Shown here in pieces: positions 1 to 6,894 of a DNA stretch of 30,487 nucleotides (positions are counted from its first letter, which is position 1; each line of letters begins with the position of its first letter). The notes beneath the pieces are model-generated. The model saw nothing but the letters and a program-made list of their open reading frames with translations, made no database searches and was not told the DNA's origin. The stretch is from NCBI GenBank assembly GCA_934271365.1, contig CAKQRI010000025.1, positions 1 through 30,487 on the forward strand, in the 5' to 3' direction. The DNA is from an uncultured Spirochaetales bacterium (GTDB lineage: Bacteria; Spirochaetota; Spirochaetia; Sphaerochaetales; Sphaerochaetaceae). The translations under genes and the position numbers were made by a program.

Positions 1-2
1 GA

Positions 3-782
3 GCTGTGAATGGCAAGCAGATTGCTGATTTATCAGAAGATGAATTCCAGCATGTGCTAGAGACACTCAATGAAAATGGGATTTCAGTAATGTCTCTTGG
101 CTCAAATATCGCAAACTGGGGGCAGTCTATTCTTTCCCCAGCTGAGGAGACAGAAAAGCTTGTTGAAAAGACAATGCCTAGAGCCAAAAAACTCAAAGCA
201 AAATTCATAAGAATAATGAGCTATTCTATTCTCACCGATAAAGAAGGAAGAGTCCTCAGCGACCAGATGGAGGAAGAGCGTTTCAGGCGTCTCAGATATA
301 TTACAGATGCTTTTCTTGATAATGGAATCACTCCTGTGCATGAGAACTACTTCACATATGGCGGCCTCAGCTGGGAGCATACTGAGAAGCTGATAGAGAA
401 TGTTCCAGGACTTAAGTTAGTCTTTGATACAGGGAATCCGCCTATCGACATTGATGTAAGAACTGGCTTTCCTTATAAATACCAGAGTTCCTGGGAGTTC
501 TATGAGAATGTCAGAGAGCATATAGCTCATGTCCACATAAAAGACAGCTTCAAGAGCGCTGATGGTGCTGAGCACTATACATATCCAGGAGATGGACATG
601 GTGATGTGCTTAGGATAGTCAGGGATCTTGAGAATAATGGCTACACCGGATTCTATTCCATGGAACCTCATATGGCAGTTGTCTTCCATAACAGCAGCAT
701 ACATGCAACAAAGGAAGACAGAAGCAGCAACTTCTATGAATATGGAAAGAGATTCATGAAGCTGACAGACTCAATAGCTTAA
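3..782 (+). CDS. Sugar phosphate isomerase/epimerase, TIM-barrel (5' end outside window)
   Basis: C-terminal 259 or so residues of a xylose-isomerase-like TIM-barrel protein of the sugar phosphate isomerase/epimerase family, cytoplasmic enzymes that isomerise or epimerise sugars and sugar acids at a divalent metal. Putative metal ligands lie on successive strands: Glu in PVHEN, Asp in LVFDTGN, His in HVHIKD and Glu in SMEPH. The reading frame stays open to the left edge, and the visible GTG at 6 falls where family members already have about 40 preceding residues, so the true start is probably upstream and this entry is partial. Ends with TAA, followed at once by a hairpin. The exact substrate is unknown; it could belong to a sugar-acid cluster to the left, but that is inference. 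Confidence 0.85.
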   Translation, partial: AVNGKQIADLSEDEFQHVLETLNENGISVMSLGSNIANWGQSILSPAEETEKLVEKTMPRAKKLKAKFIRIMSYSILTDKEGRVLSDQMEEERFRRLRYITDAFLDNGITPVHENYFTYGGLSWEHTEKLIENVPGLKLVFDTGNPPIDIDVRTGFPYKYQSSWEFYENVREHIAHVHIKDSFKSADGAEHYTYPGDGHGDVLRIVRDLENNGYTGFYSMEPHMAVVFHNSSIHATKEDRSSNFYEYGKRFMKLTDSIA

Positions 783-783
783 T

Positions 784-825
784 TGACAATGGCACTGATT
801 CTACTTAGATGATGTGCCATTGTCA
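784..825 (+). terminator. Hairpin after the isomerase gene, probable terminator
   Basis: Perfect 12-bp inverted repeat, arms 784-795 (TGACAATGGCAC) and 814-825, loop of 18 nt, starting one base after the TAA stop of the isomerase gene. The following bases are only moderately T-rich (TTTC), so it may be a weak or factor-assisted terminator. Confidence 0.6.
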
Positions 826-980
826 TTTCAGAACAATCAGCCTGCATCTCTATTGCTAAAAAACATTGATAAACATCAAAAAACAATCTTTATCATCAAA
901 TAAAGTATTATAGCACTTGAAGATAATTCTGCTCTATGCTACTCTCTCTTGGCATTTGAAATAAAAATAAGGAACAATAT

Positions 981-2834
981 ATGGATATATTACCTGCATT
1001 TGCAGAACTGGGTCTTTCAGAAAAGACCCTTTCAGCCCTTGAGAAAAAGGGATTCGAAGAACCTACAGAAATACAGAAAGCATGCATACCTCTGCTACTG
1101 CAGCCAGGAACTGAAGTTGTAGGGCAGGCTCAGACAGGAACAGGAAAGACAGCAGCCTTCGCACTTCCTATTATAGAAACAGTCAGCGATAATAGCAAAG
1201 CTGTAGAAGCTCTCATTCTCGCACCAACAAGAGAGCTTGCGCTCCAGGTTAGCGAGGAAATAAATTCACTGAAAGGCGACAGAAATCTTGAGATTGCTCC
1301 TATATATGGCGGAGCAAGCATGGAAAATCAGCTCAGGAAGCTCCGAAAGGGCGTTCAGATTGTAGTTGGAACTCCAGGTAGGATACTTGATCATATCAGA
1401 CGTGGCACACTGAAGCTCGAAAGCCTTGAATTCATGGTTCTTGATGAAGCTGACGAGATGCTTGATATGGGATTCATTGAAGATATCGAAGAAATACTCA
1501 AATCAGTACCAGAAGAGAAGAGAATGCTGATGTTCTCGGCTACAATGCCTCCTGAGATTCTGAAGCTTTCTGAGACCTTCATGAAGAATGCTCAGATAAT
1601 AAAGACAAAGAAGGCTTCCCAGTCTACAAGCCAGGCGGACCAGATTTACTATGAGGTAAAAGAGAGCGATAAGGTTGAAGCTCTAACAAGAATCATAGAT
1701 AGAGACCCTGCTTTCTATGGCGTTGTATTCTGCAGAACAAAGCTCCAGTGCGATGAAGTTGCAAAGAAGCTCTCAGATAGAGGATATGATGCAGCAGCAC
1801 TGCATGGCGACCTTTCACAGAAGGAAAGAGAGAACATACTGAAGAGAATGAAGGAGAAGAGGCTCTCTATTCTTGTAGCAACAGATGTAGCAGCAAGAGG
1901 CCTTGATATACAGGATCTGACACATGTAATCAACTACTCTCTTCCGCAGGATCCGGAAATCTACATTCATAGAGTCGGAAGAACAGGAAGAGCTGGAAGG
2001 AATGGAACTGCTATCACATTCATAACACCATCTGAAGCAAGAAAGTTCTCTTATATAAAAAGAGCAAGCAAAAGCGACATAAGAAGAGAGGAAATCCCAA
2101 CAGCAAGCGAAGTCATCGAAAGCAAGAAAGCTAGAATACTAGAGACTCTAGAGGATGCGCTGAAAGAAGAGCCAGCTGTTGACTACTACTCTCTTGCAGA
2201 GATGCTGCTCAACAACAGGGACCCAAGAGAGGCATTTGCTTCCCTTCTGGCTTTCATATACAAAGATGAGCTTGATATCTCACAATACAGAGACATCAAG
2301 ACAGATTCACCAAAGGGCAGACGAAAGGATGCAAAATACAACGACTCTGAAAGACCTCTCGATAAGGTCCACAGACCAAACATGGATGAAGAAGGCCTCA
2401 CAAGGCTGTTCATTGCTCGCGGTGCTAAAGATGGCCTAACAAAGAGAGATCTTGTGCAGATCATAATCGACCAGACAGGAGCTAAGAACTCAGAAATCCA
2501 TGGCGTTCAGGTAATGGATGAATTCTCCTTCATCAATGCCCCATATGATGTAGCAGAGAAGATACTCAAGGTCTTTGACAAGAAATCAAGAGGCGGTAGG
2601 TCTATTGTATCAAAAGCAAAGACTGAAGGTGAAAGAAAGCCATCTACAAGGAAAGAGAAAAGAAAAGAGAGCGCGGATGAGATCAGAGAGAATCTTTCCT
2701 ATGAAGAAGAATTTGAAGAATACAGAAGAGAAAGAAAGGATTATACTAAGAAAAGAGCCAGTAGCAGAGGCTCATCTGCTAAGAAAGCTAAAAGCTCATC
2801 AAAGCAGAAATCTCAGAAAAGATCAAAGAGGTAA
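981..2834 (+). CDS. deaD: DEAD-box ATP-dependent RNA helicase, DeaD/CsdA type
   Basis: ATP-dependent RNA helicase of the cytoplasmic DeaD/CsdA/CshA group, involved in ribosome assembly and RNA unwinding, often at low temperature. Seen in order: Q motif (GFEEPTEIQ, residues 24-32), Walker A AQTGTGKT (50-57), PTRELA (82-87), TPGR (131-134), DEAD (155-158), SAT (186-188), then the second RecA domain with ARGLD and HRVGRTGRAG. After a linker comes a DbpA-type RNA-binding domain (from about LTRLFIARGAKDGLTK) and a very basic Lys/Arg/Ser tail of about 60 residues. At 617 residues it has the length of DeaD rather than the short RhlE/RhlB forms. AAGGAA at 969-974 sets the ATG at 981. The TAA stop overlaps the next ATG (TAATG), so it is translationally coupled to glf. 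Confidence 0.96.
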   Translation: MDILPAFAELGLSEKTLSALEKKGFEEPTEIQKACIPLLLQPGTEVVGQAQTGTGKTAAFALPIIETVSDNSKAVEALILAPTRELALQVSEEINSLKGDRNLEIAPIYGGASMENQLRKLRKGVQIVVGTPGRILDHIRRGTLKLESLEFMVLDEADEMLDMGFIEDIEEILKSVPEEKRMLMFSATMPPEILKLSETFMKNAQIIKTKKASQSTSQADQIYYEVKESDKVEALTRIIDRDPAFYGVVFCRTKLQCDEVAKKLSDRGYDAAALHGDLSQKERENILKRMKEKRLSILVATDVAARGLDIQDLTHVINYSLPQDPEIYIHRVGRTGRAGRNGTAITFITPSEARKFSYIKRASKSDIRREEIPTASEVIESKKARILETLEDALKEEPAVDYYSLAEMLLNNRDPREAFASLLAFIYKDELDISQYRDIKTDSPKGRRKDAKYNDSERPLDKVHRPNMDEEGLTRLFIARGAKDGLTKRDLVQIIIDQTGAKNSEIHGVQVMDEFSFINAPYDVAEKILKVFDKKSRGGRSIVSKAKTEGERKPSTRKEKRKESADEIRENLSYEEEFEEYRRERKDYTKKRASSRGSSAKKAKSSSKQKSQKRSKR

Positions 2835-3940
2835 TGATGAGAGACCATTATGATTTCCTTGTAGTCGGTTCAGGGCTATTCGGTGCTGTATTTGCAGAAC
2901 ATGCCCTAAAAGCAGGAAAGTCTGTTCTAGTACTTGAGAAAAGAGACCATATAGGCGGAAACATCTATACGGAAAAGAGAGATGGAATAAACATACATAA
3001 GTATGGAGCACATATATTCCATACCTCTATAAAAGAGGTCTGGGACTATATCTCTGGATTCTGTGCCTTCAATAACTTCATAAACTCCCCTATCGCAAAT
3101 TATAAGGGCAGAGTCTATAATCTGCCTTTCAACATGAATACATTTGCCCGCATGTGGGATATCGTGAAGCCTGAAGAAGCAGAAGCTATCATCAATGAGC
3201 AGAGGAAGGAAATCACAGGAGAGCCTAAGAACCTTGAAGAGCAGGCTATAAAGCTTGTGGGACGAGACATATACACGGCATTGATCAAAGGCTACACTGA
3301 AAAGCAGTGGGGACGAGATGCAAAGGAACTTCCACCTTCAATAATAAAGCGTGTTCCTGTACGCCTGACTTATGATAATAACTACTTCAATGACCGCTAT
3401 CAGGGAATTCCAGAAGGTGGCTATACACCTATAATCGAGAAAATGCTGGCTGGTGCAGATATCATACTGAAAACCGATTTCAACGAAGACCAGAAGAAAT
3501 GGAAGAACCTTGCTGATAAAGTGCTATACACAGGCTGCCTCGATCACTATTTCGGCTTCTCGCTCGGACATCTTCAGTATAGAAGTGAGATATTCGAAGA
3601 AGAGAGGATAGAGAAGAAGGATTTTCAGGGTGTAGCTGTTGTCAACTATACAGATAGAGAGACAAAGTGGACCAGAATAATCGAGCACAAGCACTTTGAA
3701 AGAGCAGAAAGCCCTGTTACATGGATAAGCAGAGAAATCCCTGTTGATTATGAAAAGACAGGAGAGCCATTCTACCCTATCAATGATGAGAGAAACAGCA
3801 TGCTGTATAAGGAATACAGAAAGCTTGCAGAAAATGAGAATAACCTCATCCTAGGTGGTCGTCTTGCAGAATATGCATATTATGATATGGATAAGACAAT
3901 ACTGTCTGCAATGAATAAAGCAAAGGAGATTATCGGATAA
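2834..3940 (+). CDS. glf: UDP-galactopyranose mutase
   Basis: Flavoenzyme that interconverts UDP-galactopyranose and UDP-galactofuranose, the donor for galactofuranose in surface polysaccharides or glycolipids. The N-terminus has the FAD-binding fold: VVGSGLFGAV followed by the acidic strand end LVLEKRDHIGGN. The substrate-domain stretches YTEKQWG and RYQGIPEGGY and the C-terminal GGRLAEYAYYDMD are typical of bacterial Glf; at 368 residues the length matches. Two adjacent ATGs are possible (2834 and 2837). The AAGAGG at 2826-2831, inside the helicase gene, is only 2 nt from the first but 5 nt from the second, so 2837 may be the real start. Only 3 bp separate it from the convergent TrpR-like gene. 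Confidence 0.96.
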   Translation: MMRDHYDFLVVGSGLFGAVFAEHALKAGKSVLVLEKRDHIGGNIYTEKRDGINIHKYGAHIFHTSIKEVWDYISGFCAFNNFINSPIANYKGRVYNLPFNMNTFARMWDIVKPEEAEAIINEQRKEITGEPKNLEEQAIKLVGRDIYTALIKGYTEKQWGRDAKELPPSIIKRVPVRLTYDNNYFNDRYQGIPEGGYTPIIEKMLAGADIILKTDFNEDQKKWKNLADKVLYTGCLDHYFGFSLGHLQYRSEIFEEERIEKKDFQGVAVVNYTDRETKWTRIIEHKHFERAESPVTWISREIPVDYEKTGEPFYPINDERNSMLYKEYRKLAENENNLILGGRLAEYAYYDMDKTILSAMNKAKEIIG

Positions 3941-3969
3941 TACTCAGATATGAGTATGATCATCATACT
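3940..3969. terminator. Overlapping inverted repeats between convergent stop codons
   Basis: Two perfect inverted repeats share bases: ATACTCA-GATA-TGAGTAT (3940-3957) and AGTATGAT-c-ATCATACT (3953-3969). They cover the end of glf, the 3-bp gap and the last codons of the opposing TrpR-like gene. Position suggests a two-way transcription stop, but no T-run follows on either side, so the role is inferred. Confidence 0.45.
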
Positions 3970-4267
3970 TTGAATTGAGATACTTTCTCATATATCCATC
4001 TTTCTTCTTAAGCATTCTAGAGCCTCTCGTAATCTTGCAGAGGCTCATTTTTCTGTCCTGAGCAATATCCCTCTGGCTCTTTCCCTTAATGAGATCTTCC
4101 ATGAGAAGATAGCGTGCAGTGATATCTGAAATCTCTTTATCTGTAAGCATATCCTCAAAGAACAGATTCAGCTCTTCTGTATCTGTTATTGATGCCATAA
4201 TTGCAAGAAGTTCCTGCCATGCATTCTTCTCTTCATCTGTTCTGATCTCATCACTGTTTCTATTCAT
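3944..4267 (-). CDS. TrpR-like (TrpR/YerC family) DNA-binding protein
   Basis: Small 107-residue all-helical DNA-binding protein of the TrpR/YerC superfamily. The segment KGKSQRDIAQDRKMSLCKIT followed by RGSRMLKKK lines up with the helix-turn-helix of E. coli TrpR; the ITRGS motif, carrying the tryptophan-contacting Arg and Gly, is kept, whereas YerC proteins usually read ISR there. The preceding LTDKEISDITARYLLMEDL matches the TrpR core helices. It may be a tryptophan-responsive repressor or a relative with another or no ligand. The RBS GAGGAGA lies about 6 nt before the ATG. It lies 48 bp downstream of queH on the same strand and is probably co-transcribed. No tryptophan gene is present in the window, and no clear trp operator was recognised near it. 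Confidence 0.85.
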   Translation of the reverse strand: MNRNSDEIRTDEEKNAWQELLAIMASITDTEELNLFFEDMLTDKEISDITARYLLMEDLIKGKSQRDIAQDRKMSLCKITRGSRMLKKKDGYMRKYLNSKYDDHTHI

Positions 4268-4315
4268 AGAATCTCTCCTCTATAAAAGTACTCCAGAGAA
4301 AGAGTGAGGTCAAGC

Positions 4316-4852
4316 TTAATCTGCTACGGCATCCCTCATAGAGAATTCACAGCCACAGTATTGCTGCCTATAAAGGCCCAGCTCCTTGGAGAGGACAATG
4401 GATCTGTTAAAGCCATCCTTCTTCTTGAAGTCAATGGCTAAGAATCCTTTAAGGTCCTCCCCCTGAGAGAATATAACCTTGCTGTTCTTGAATCTGGATA
4501 CTGTAAGCGTAGTTGCAAAATAAGGAATGCCCAGCTCTTCTGCCTTTTCTGCGGCTTTCATAAGGTTATATCGAAAGCAGAGAGTGCATCGTTTTCCGTG
4601 TTCTCTTTCATTCTCATACCCTTTTATCCATTCCAGCCATGATTCATGAAGCCATGCATCCTTAATCACTTCCAGATTATAGAAAGCTGCAACCTTCAGG
4701 AGATTATCATAGCGCTTCTCGAATTCTGCCTCGGGATATATATTTGAGTCTGAAAAGAAGAGTACAGGCTCATAACCCTCCCCTAAAAGCCTTTCTATTG
4801 ATGCTGTTGAGCATGGACCGCAGCACACATGAAGAAGTATTCTATTTCCCAT
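4316..4852 (-). CDS. queH: Epoxyqueuosine reductase QueH
   Basis: QueH (formerly DUF208) reduces epoxyqueuosine in tRNA to queuosine, the last step of wobble-base Q biosynthesis, and substitutes for the cobalamin-dependent QueG. Diagnostic pieces are all present: HVCCGPCST at the N-terminus (paired cysteines), FFSDSNIYPEAEFEKR, KRCTLCF, the FATTLTVSRFKNS stretch and YCGCEFS near the C-terminus. The cysteine pairs fit its iron-sulfur cluster and metal sites. The frame is open for 42 further codons upstream, but that extension is hydrophobic and unlike the family; the ATG at 4852 places HVCCGPC at residues 7-13 as usual, giving 178 residues. A weak AAGAAG RBS precedes it. Divergent from the TPR protein gene; probably transcribed with the TrpR-like gene downstream. 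Confidence 0.93.
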   Translation of the reverse strand: MGNRILLHVCCGPCSTASIERLLGEGYEPVLFFSDSNIYPEAEFEKRYDNLLKVAAFYNLEVIKDAWLHESWLEWIKGYENEREHGKRCTLCFRYNLMKAAEKAEELGIPYFATTLTVSRFKNSKVIFSQGEDLKGFLAIDFKKKDGFNRSIVLSKELGLYRQQYCGCEFSMRDAVAD

Positions 4853-4904
4853 AATCACTTCTTTTGTTATAACATTAAAAAAGACCTGAATAAAGGGAGA
4901 TGAA

Positions 4905-5957
4905 ATGAAGAAATACAGAACGGTTCCTGCAACTATACTGCTTATTGCTGGACTAATAATGATATTAAGCGGAAACATTCCTAGATATTTTCCTATAATA
5001 TTCCTTTCGCTTTCTCTGATTCTCTATATATGGACAAGCAGAGGCTCGATGTACTTTGCAAAAGCCAATAAGATAATGCAGCAGAATGGAAAAGAGAACA
5101 TAAATAAGAGCCGGCCATATTACGAGAAAGCATATAACGCAGGTGTACCTCTGAACTATGAGCTATATATCGGAATAGTCATGGTGCAGTATTTTGACTA
5201 TGAGAAAGGCGGAGAGATCCTTAAAAGGCTAAGTGCAAACAGAAACCAGAAAATAGCATTCCAGGCACTTGATTCCCTCTCTATGTATTACTGGATCAAG
5301 AAGGATTACAATAAAGCCATCAGTACAGCAGAGAAGGCAAAGAAAATGAATCTCAAGGACAGAAATCTCTATATCAATCTCTGCACATATTACCTTGCAG
5401 CTGGAGATGAGAGGAAATTCAGACTGACACTGAAGGAAGCATATAGGAACAAGCTGGAATCAGTAGCTCTGCTAGACCTTGAAGCTGTCCTTCAGATAAT
5501 TGATGGAAATTATTTAAGAGCAGGTGGATTCCTGAAATCACTATTTGAGATCAAGGAGCCAAGATTCATCGATCCTTATGTCCATGAAGCAATGGTATAT
5601 ATGCATTATGGAGAAGCAGAAAAGGCAATCTCTATCCTTAATAAGGGCCTTGACAGCTGCTACTTCTCCAACACATCCGTACTGGATGAGGAAGGCATTA
5701 AGACCATAATAAGAATTCTTGAGAATGCTAAGACAAGACATCCATTCATGAAAGCAGTGGATGAAGATAAGCTTATGCTGATCAATGGAATGATACCAGA
5801 AGAAAAGGAAGGCGAAGAACGTTCTGACTATCCTCCTCTTCCTGAATTCATCTCAGAGAATGTAAAGAAAGAAGATATAAATGAAAAGGATGATGGCGAC
5901 ATAGATACATCACTCACAGATGAAGATGAAGAATGGCTTAGGAAGCATAATAACTGA
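4905..5957 (+). CDS. Membrane-anchored TPR-repeat protein, unknown function
   Basis: A 350-residue protein with two N-terminal hydrophobic segments (about residues 8-23 and 28-45), then a helical region with TPR-like helix pairs, for example YEKAYNAGVPLNYELYIGIV, DYNKAISTAEKAKKMN, RNLYINLCTYYLAAGDE and HYGEAEKAISILNKGL. The C-terminal 60 or so residues are acidic and low-complexity, ending in DEDEEWLRKHNN. The expected topology is a short membrane hairpin with a large cytoplasmic repeat domain serving as a protein-binding scaffold; no catalytic motif is visible. The RBS AGGGAGA is well placed before the ATG. It is transcribed away from queH with 52 bp between, and a strong terminator follows, so it appears monocistronic. 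The specific role is unknown. Confidence 0.8.
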   Translation: MKKYRTVPATILLIAGLIMILSGNIPRYFPIIFLSLSLILYIWTSRGSMYFAKANKIMQQNGKENINKSRPYYEKAYNAGVPLNYELYIGIVMVQYFDYEKGGEILKRLSANRNQKIAFQALDSLSMYYWIKKDYNKAISTAEKAKKMNLKDRNLYINLCTYYLAAGDERKFRLTLKEAYRNKLESVALLDLEAVLQIIDGNYLRAGGFLKSLFEIKEPRFIDPYVHEAMVYMHYGEAEKAISILNKGLDSCYFSNTSVLDEEGIKTIIRILENAKTRHPFMKAVDEDKLMLINGMIPEEKEGEERSDYPPLPEFISENVKKEDINEKDDGDIDTSLTDEDEEWLRKHNN

Positions 5958-5982
5958 TCTTATATCTTTCAATACATTTTCC

Positions 5983-6037
5983 AGGCTTCGCATGGACTAT
6001 TTCATCAATCGCAGAATAGTGCTTGCGAAGCTTTTTT
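5983..6037 (+). terminator. Intrinsic terminator with nested stems
   Basis: Outer stem GCTTCGCA (5985-5992) with TGCGAAGC (6024-6031), an inner stem ACTATT (5996-6001) with AATAGT (6015-6020) separated by a symmetric 3+3 internal loop, and a T6 tract at 6032-6037. Lies 25 bp after the TPR gene stop. Confidence 0.8.
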
Positions 6038-6263
6038 CTTCTAGTTTAAAAAGACTATGAAGCATTCTCACGCATACTGAAATGATGTATGAATTAAATC
6101 ATCTTACTTTGCTAGCATTCATGCTGAAGTGCTATTATAAAATAGCTAATCTGCTTAAGTGCGTTAATTCTGAACTTCCTAAATACAGGCAAAATGATTG
6201 AGCTGTTCGGGCTTTGAATCAATGGCTTCAGAGTGAAGAGCTAAATACCAAAGCCATCAAAAA
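6038..6263. other. Non-coding gap between terminator and LysE pseudogene
   Basis: No convincing gene. It contains small AT-rich palindromes: GCTATT-ATAA-AATAGC at 6131-6146 is a perfect 6-bp hairpin with a 4-nt loop, and ATGGCTT (6222-6228) pairs with AAGCCAT (6251-6257). The latter lies just past the stop of the opposing LysE remnant and could be a weak terminator for it, but lacks a T-run. Confidence 0.4.
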
Positions 6264-6873
6264 CTACATCTTGAAAAAGCTGTAACCCAATCTCATTCCA
6301 TAGAGAATGATAACAGAACCGCAGATGCGATTGAGCCAGATAAGCACAAGGCTATTAAGCCTGCTTCCAAGTGCATAAACGGAAAAGGCAATAAAGCTGA
6401 ACCATAGAAAGCTTGCTGATGTGAATCCTATAATGAAATATGGCTCAGCATTTTCAGGGATAGAGGCTCGGAAAGCTCCAAGCATAAGTGTCCCCTCAAT
6501 CAGCGCCTGAGGATTCAGCCATGTCACAGCAAAAGCAGTGGCAGCTATTTTCCAGAGTGGCTGGAAACTATCACTGCGCATGTTTAAATCAGGCTTTGAA
6601 CGAACCAGACATATCCCAATATAAATTACAATTAGGCTACCTACTGCAATAATTGCCTTCTACATCAAAGGAAATGCTTCCATCAATTTGCCAATTCCTA
6701 AAAAAACAGGCAAGAGCAAGAGAGATATCCCAGAAAATAACAATAAATGCAGTTGCAGCTACGCGCCATAGCTTCTCCCTCATCGCACTGTTTATGACAA
6801 ACAGATTCTGCATTCCAATAGGTGCTACATACGCAAGTCCTAGAGTCAACCCCTGAATGTAGAACGATAGCAT
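6264..6873 (-). pseudogene. LysE/ArgO-family amino-acid exporter, broken by a frameshift and a stop
   Basis: Remnant of a LysE-family inner-membrane exporter of basic amino acids, normally about 200 residues with five or six helices. The N-terminal piece begins MLSFYIQGLTLGLAYVAPIG followed by MQNLF, a textbook LysE start, and the C-terminal piece contains FAVTWLNPQALIEG, the second conserved family motif. The frame is lost at a run of seven T (6700-6706, A on the plus strand): removing one T restores GIGKLMEAFPLM, but a TAG stop at 6660-6662 follows at once, after which the same frame continues through AIIAVGSLIVIYIGICLVRS into the C-terminal piece. Two separate lesions argue for real decay rather than one read error. 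It sits 21 bp behind the patatin-like gene. Confidence 0.85.
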
Positions 6874-6894
6874 ATTATGCTTTACTCTCCATCA

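Noticed and set aside
866..911. Inverted repeat TGATAAA/TTTATCA in the long deaD leader as a cold-shock element or operator
   Set aside because: Seven-base AT-rich arms in an AT-rich region are expected by chance; no other cold-shock-box features or clear promoter spacing could be shown.
2179..2853. Open frames of 86-92 codons inside the 3' half of the deaD gene
   Set aside because: They overlap the clear DbpA-domain and basic-tail coding sequence in other frames and resemble no protein; repetitive AGA/AAG codons keep alternate frames open.
4853..4978. N-terminal hydrophobic extension of QueH as a membrane anchor
   Set aside because: It overlaps the divergent TPR gene start and is the antisense of its membrane helix; QueH proteins begin near the ATG at 4852.
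6660..6706. Programmed frameshifting or stop-codon readthrough in the LysE gene
   Set aside because: The T7 run could slip, but a TAG follows in the restored frame and no pseudoknot or other recoding signal is evident; two lesions fit decay better.
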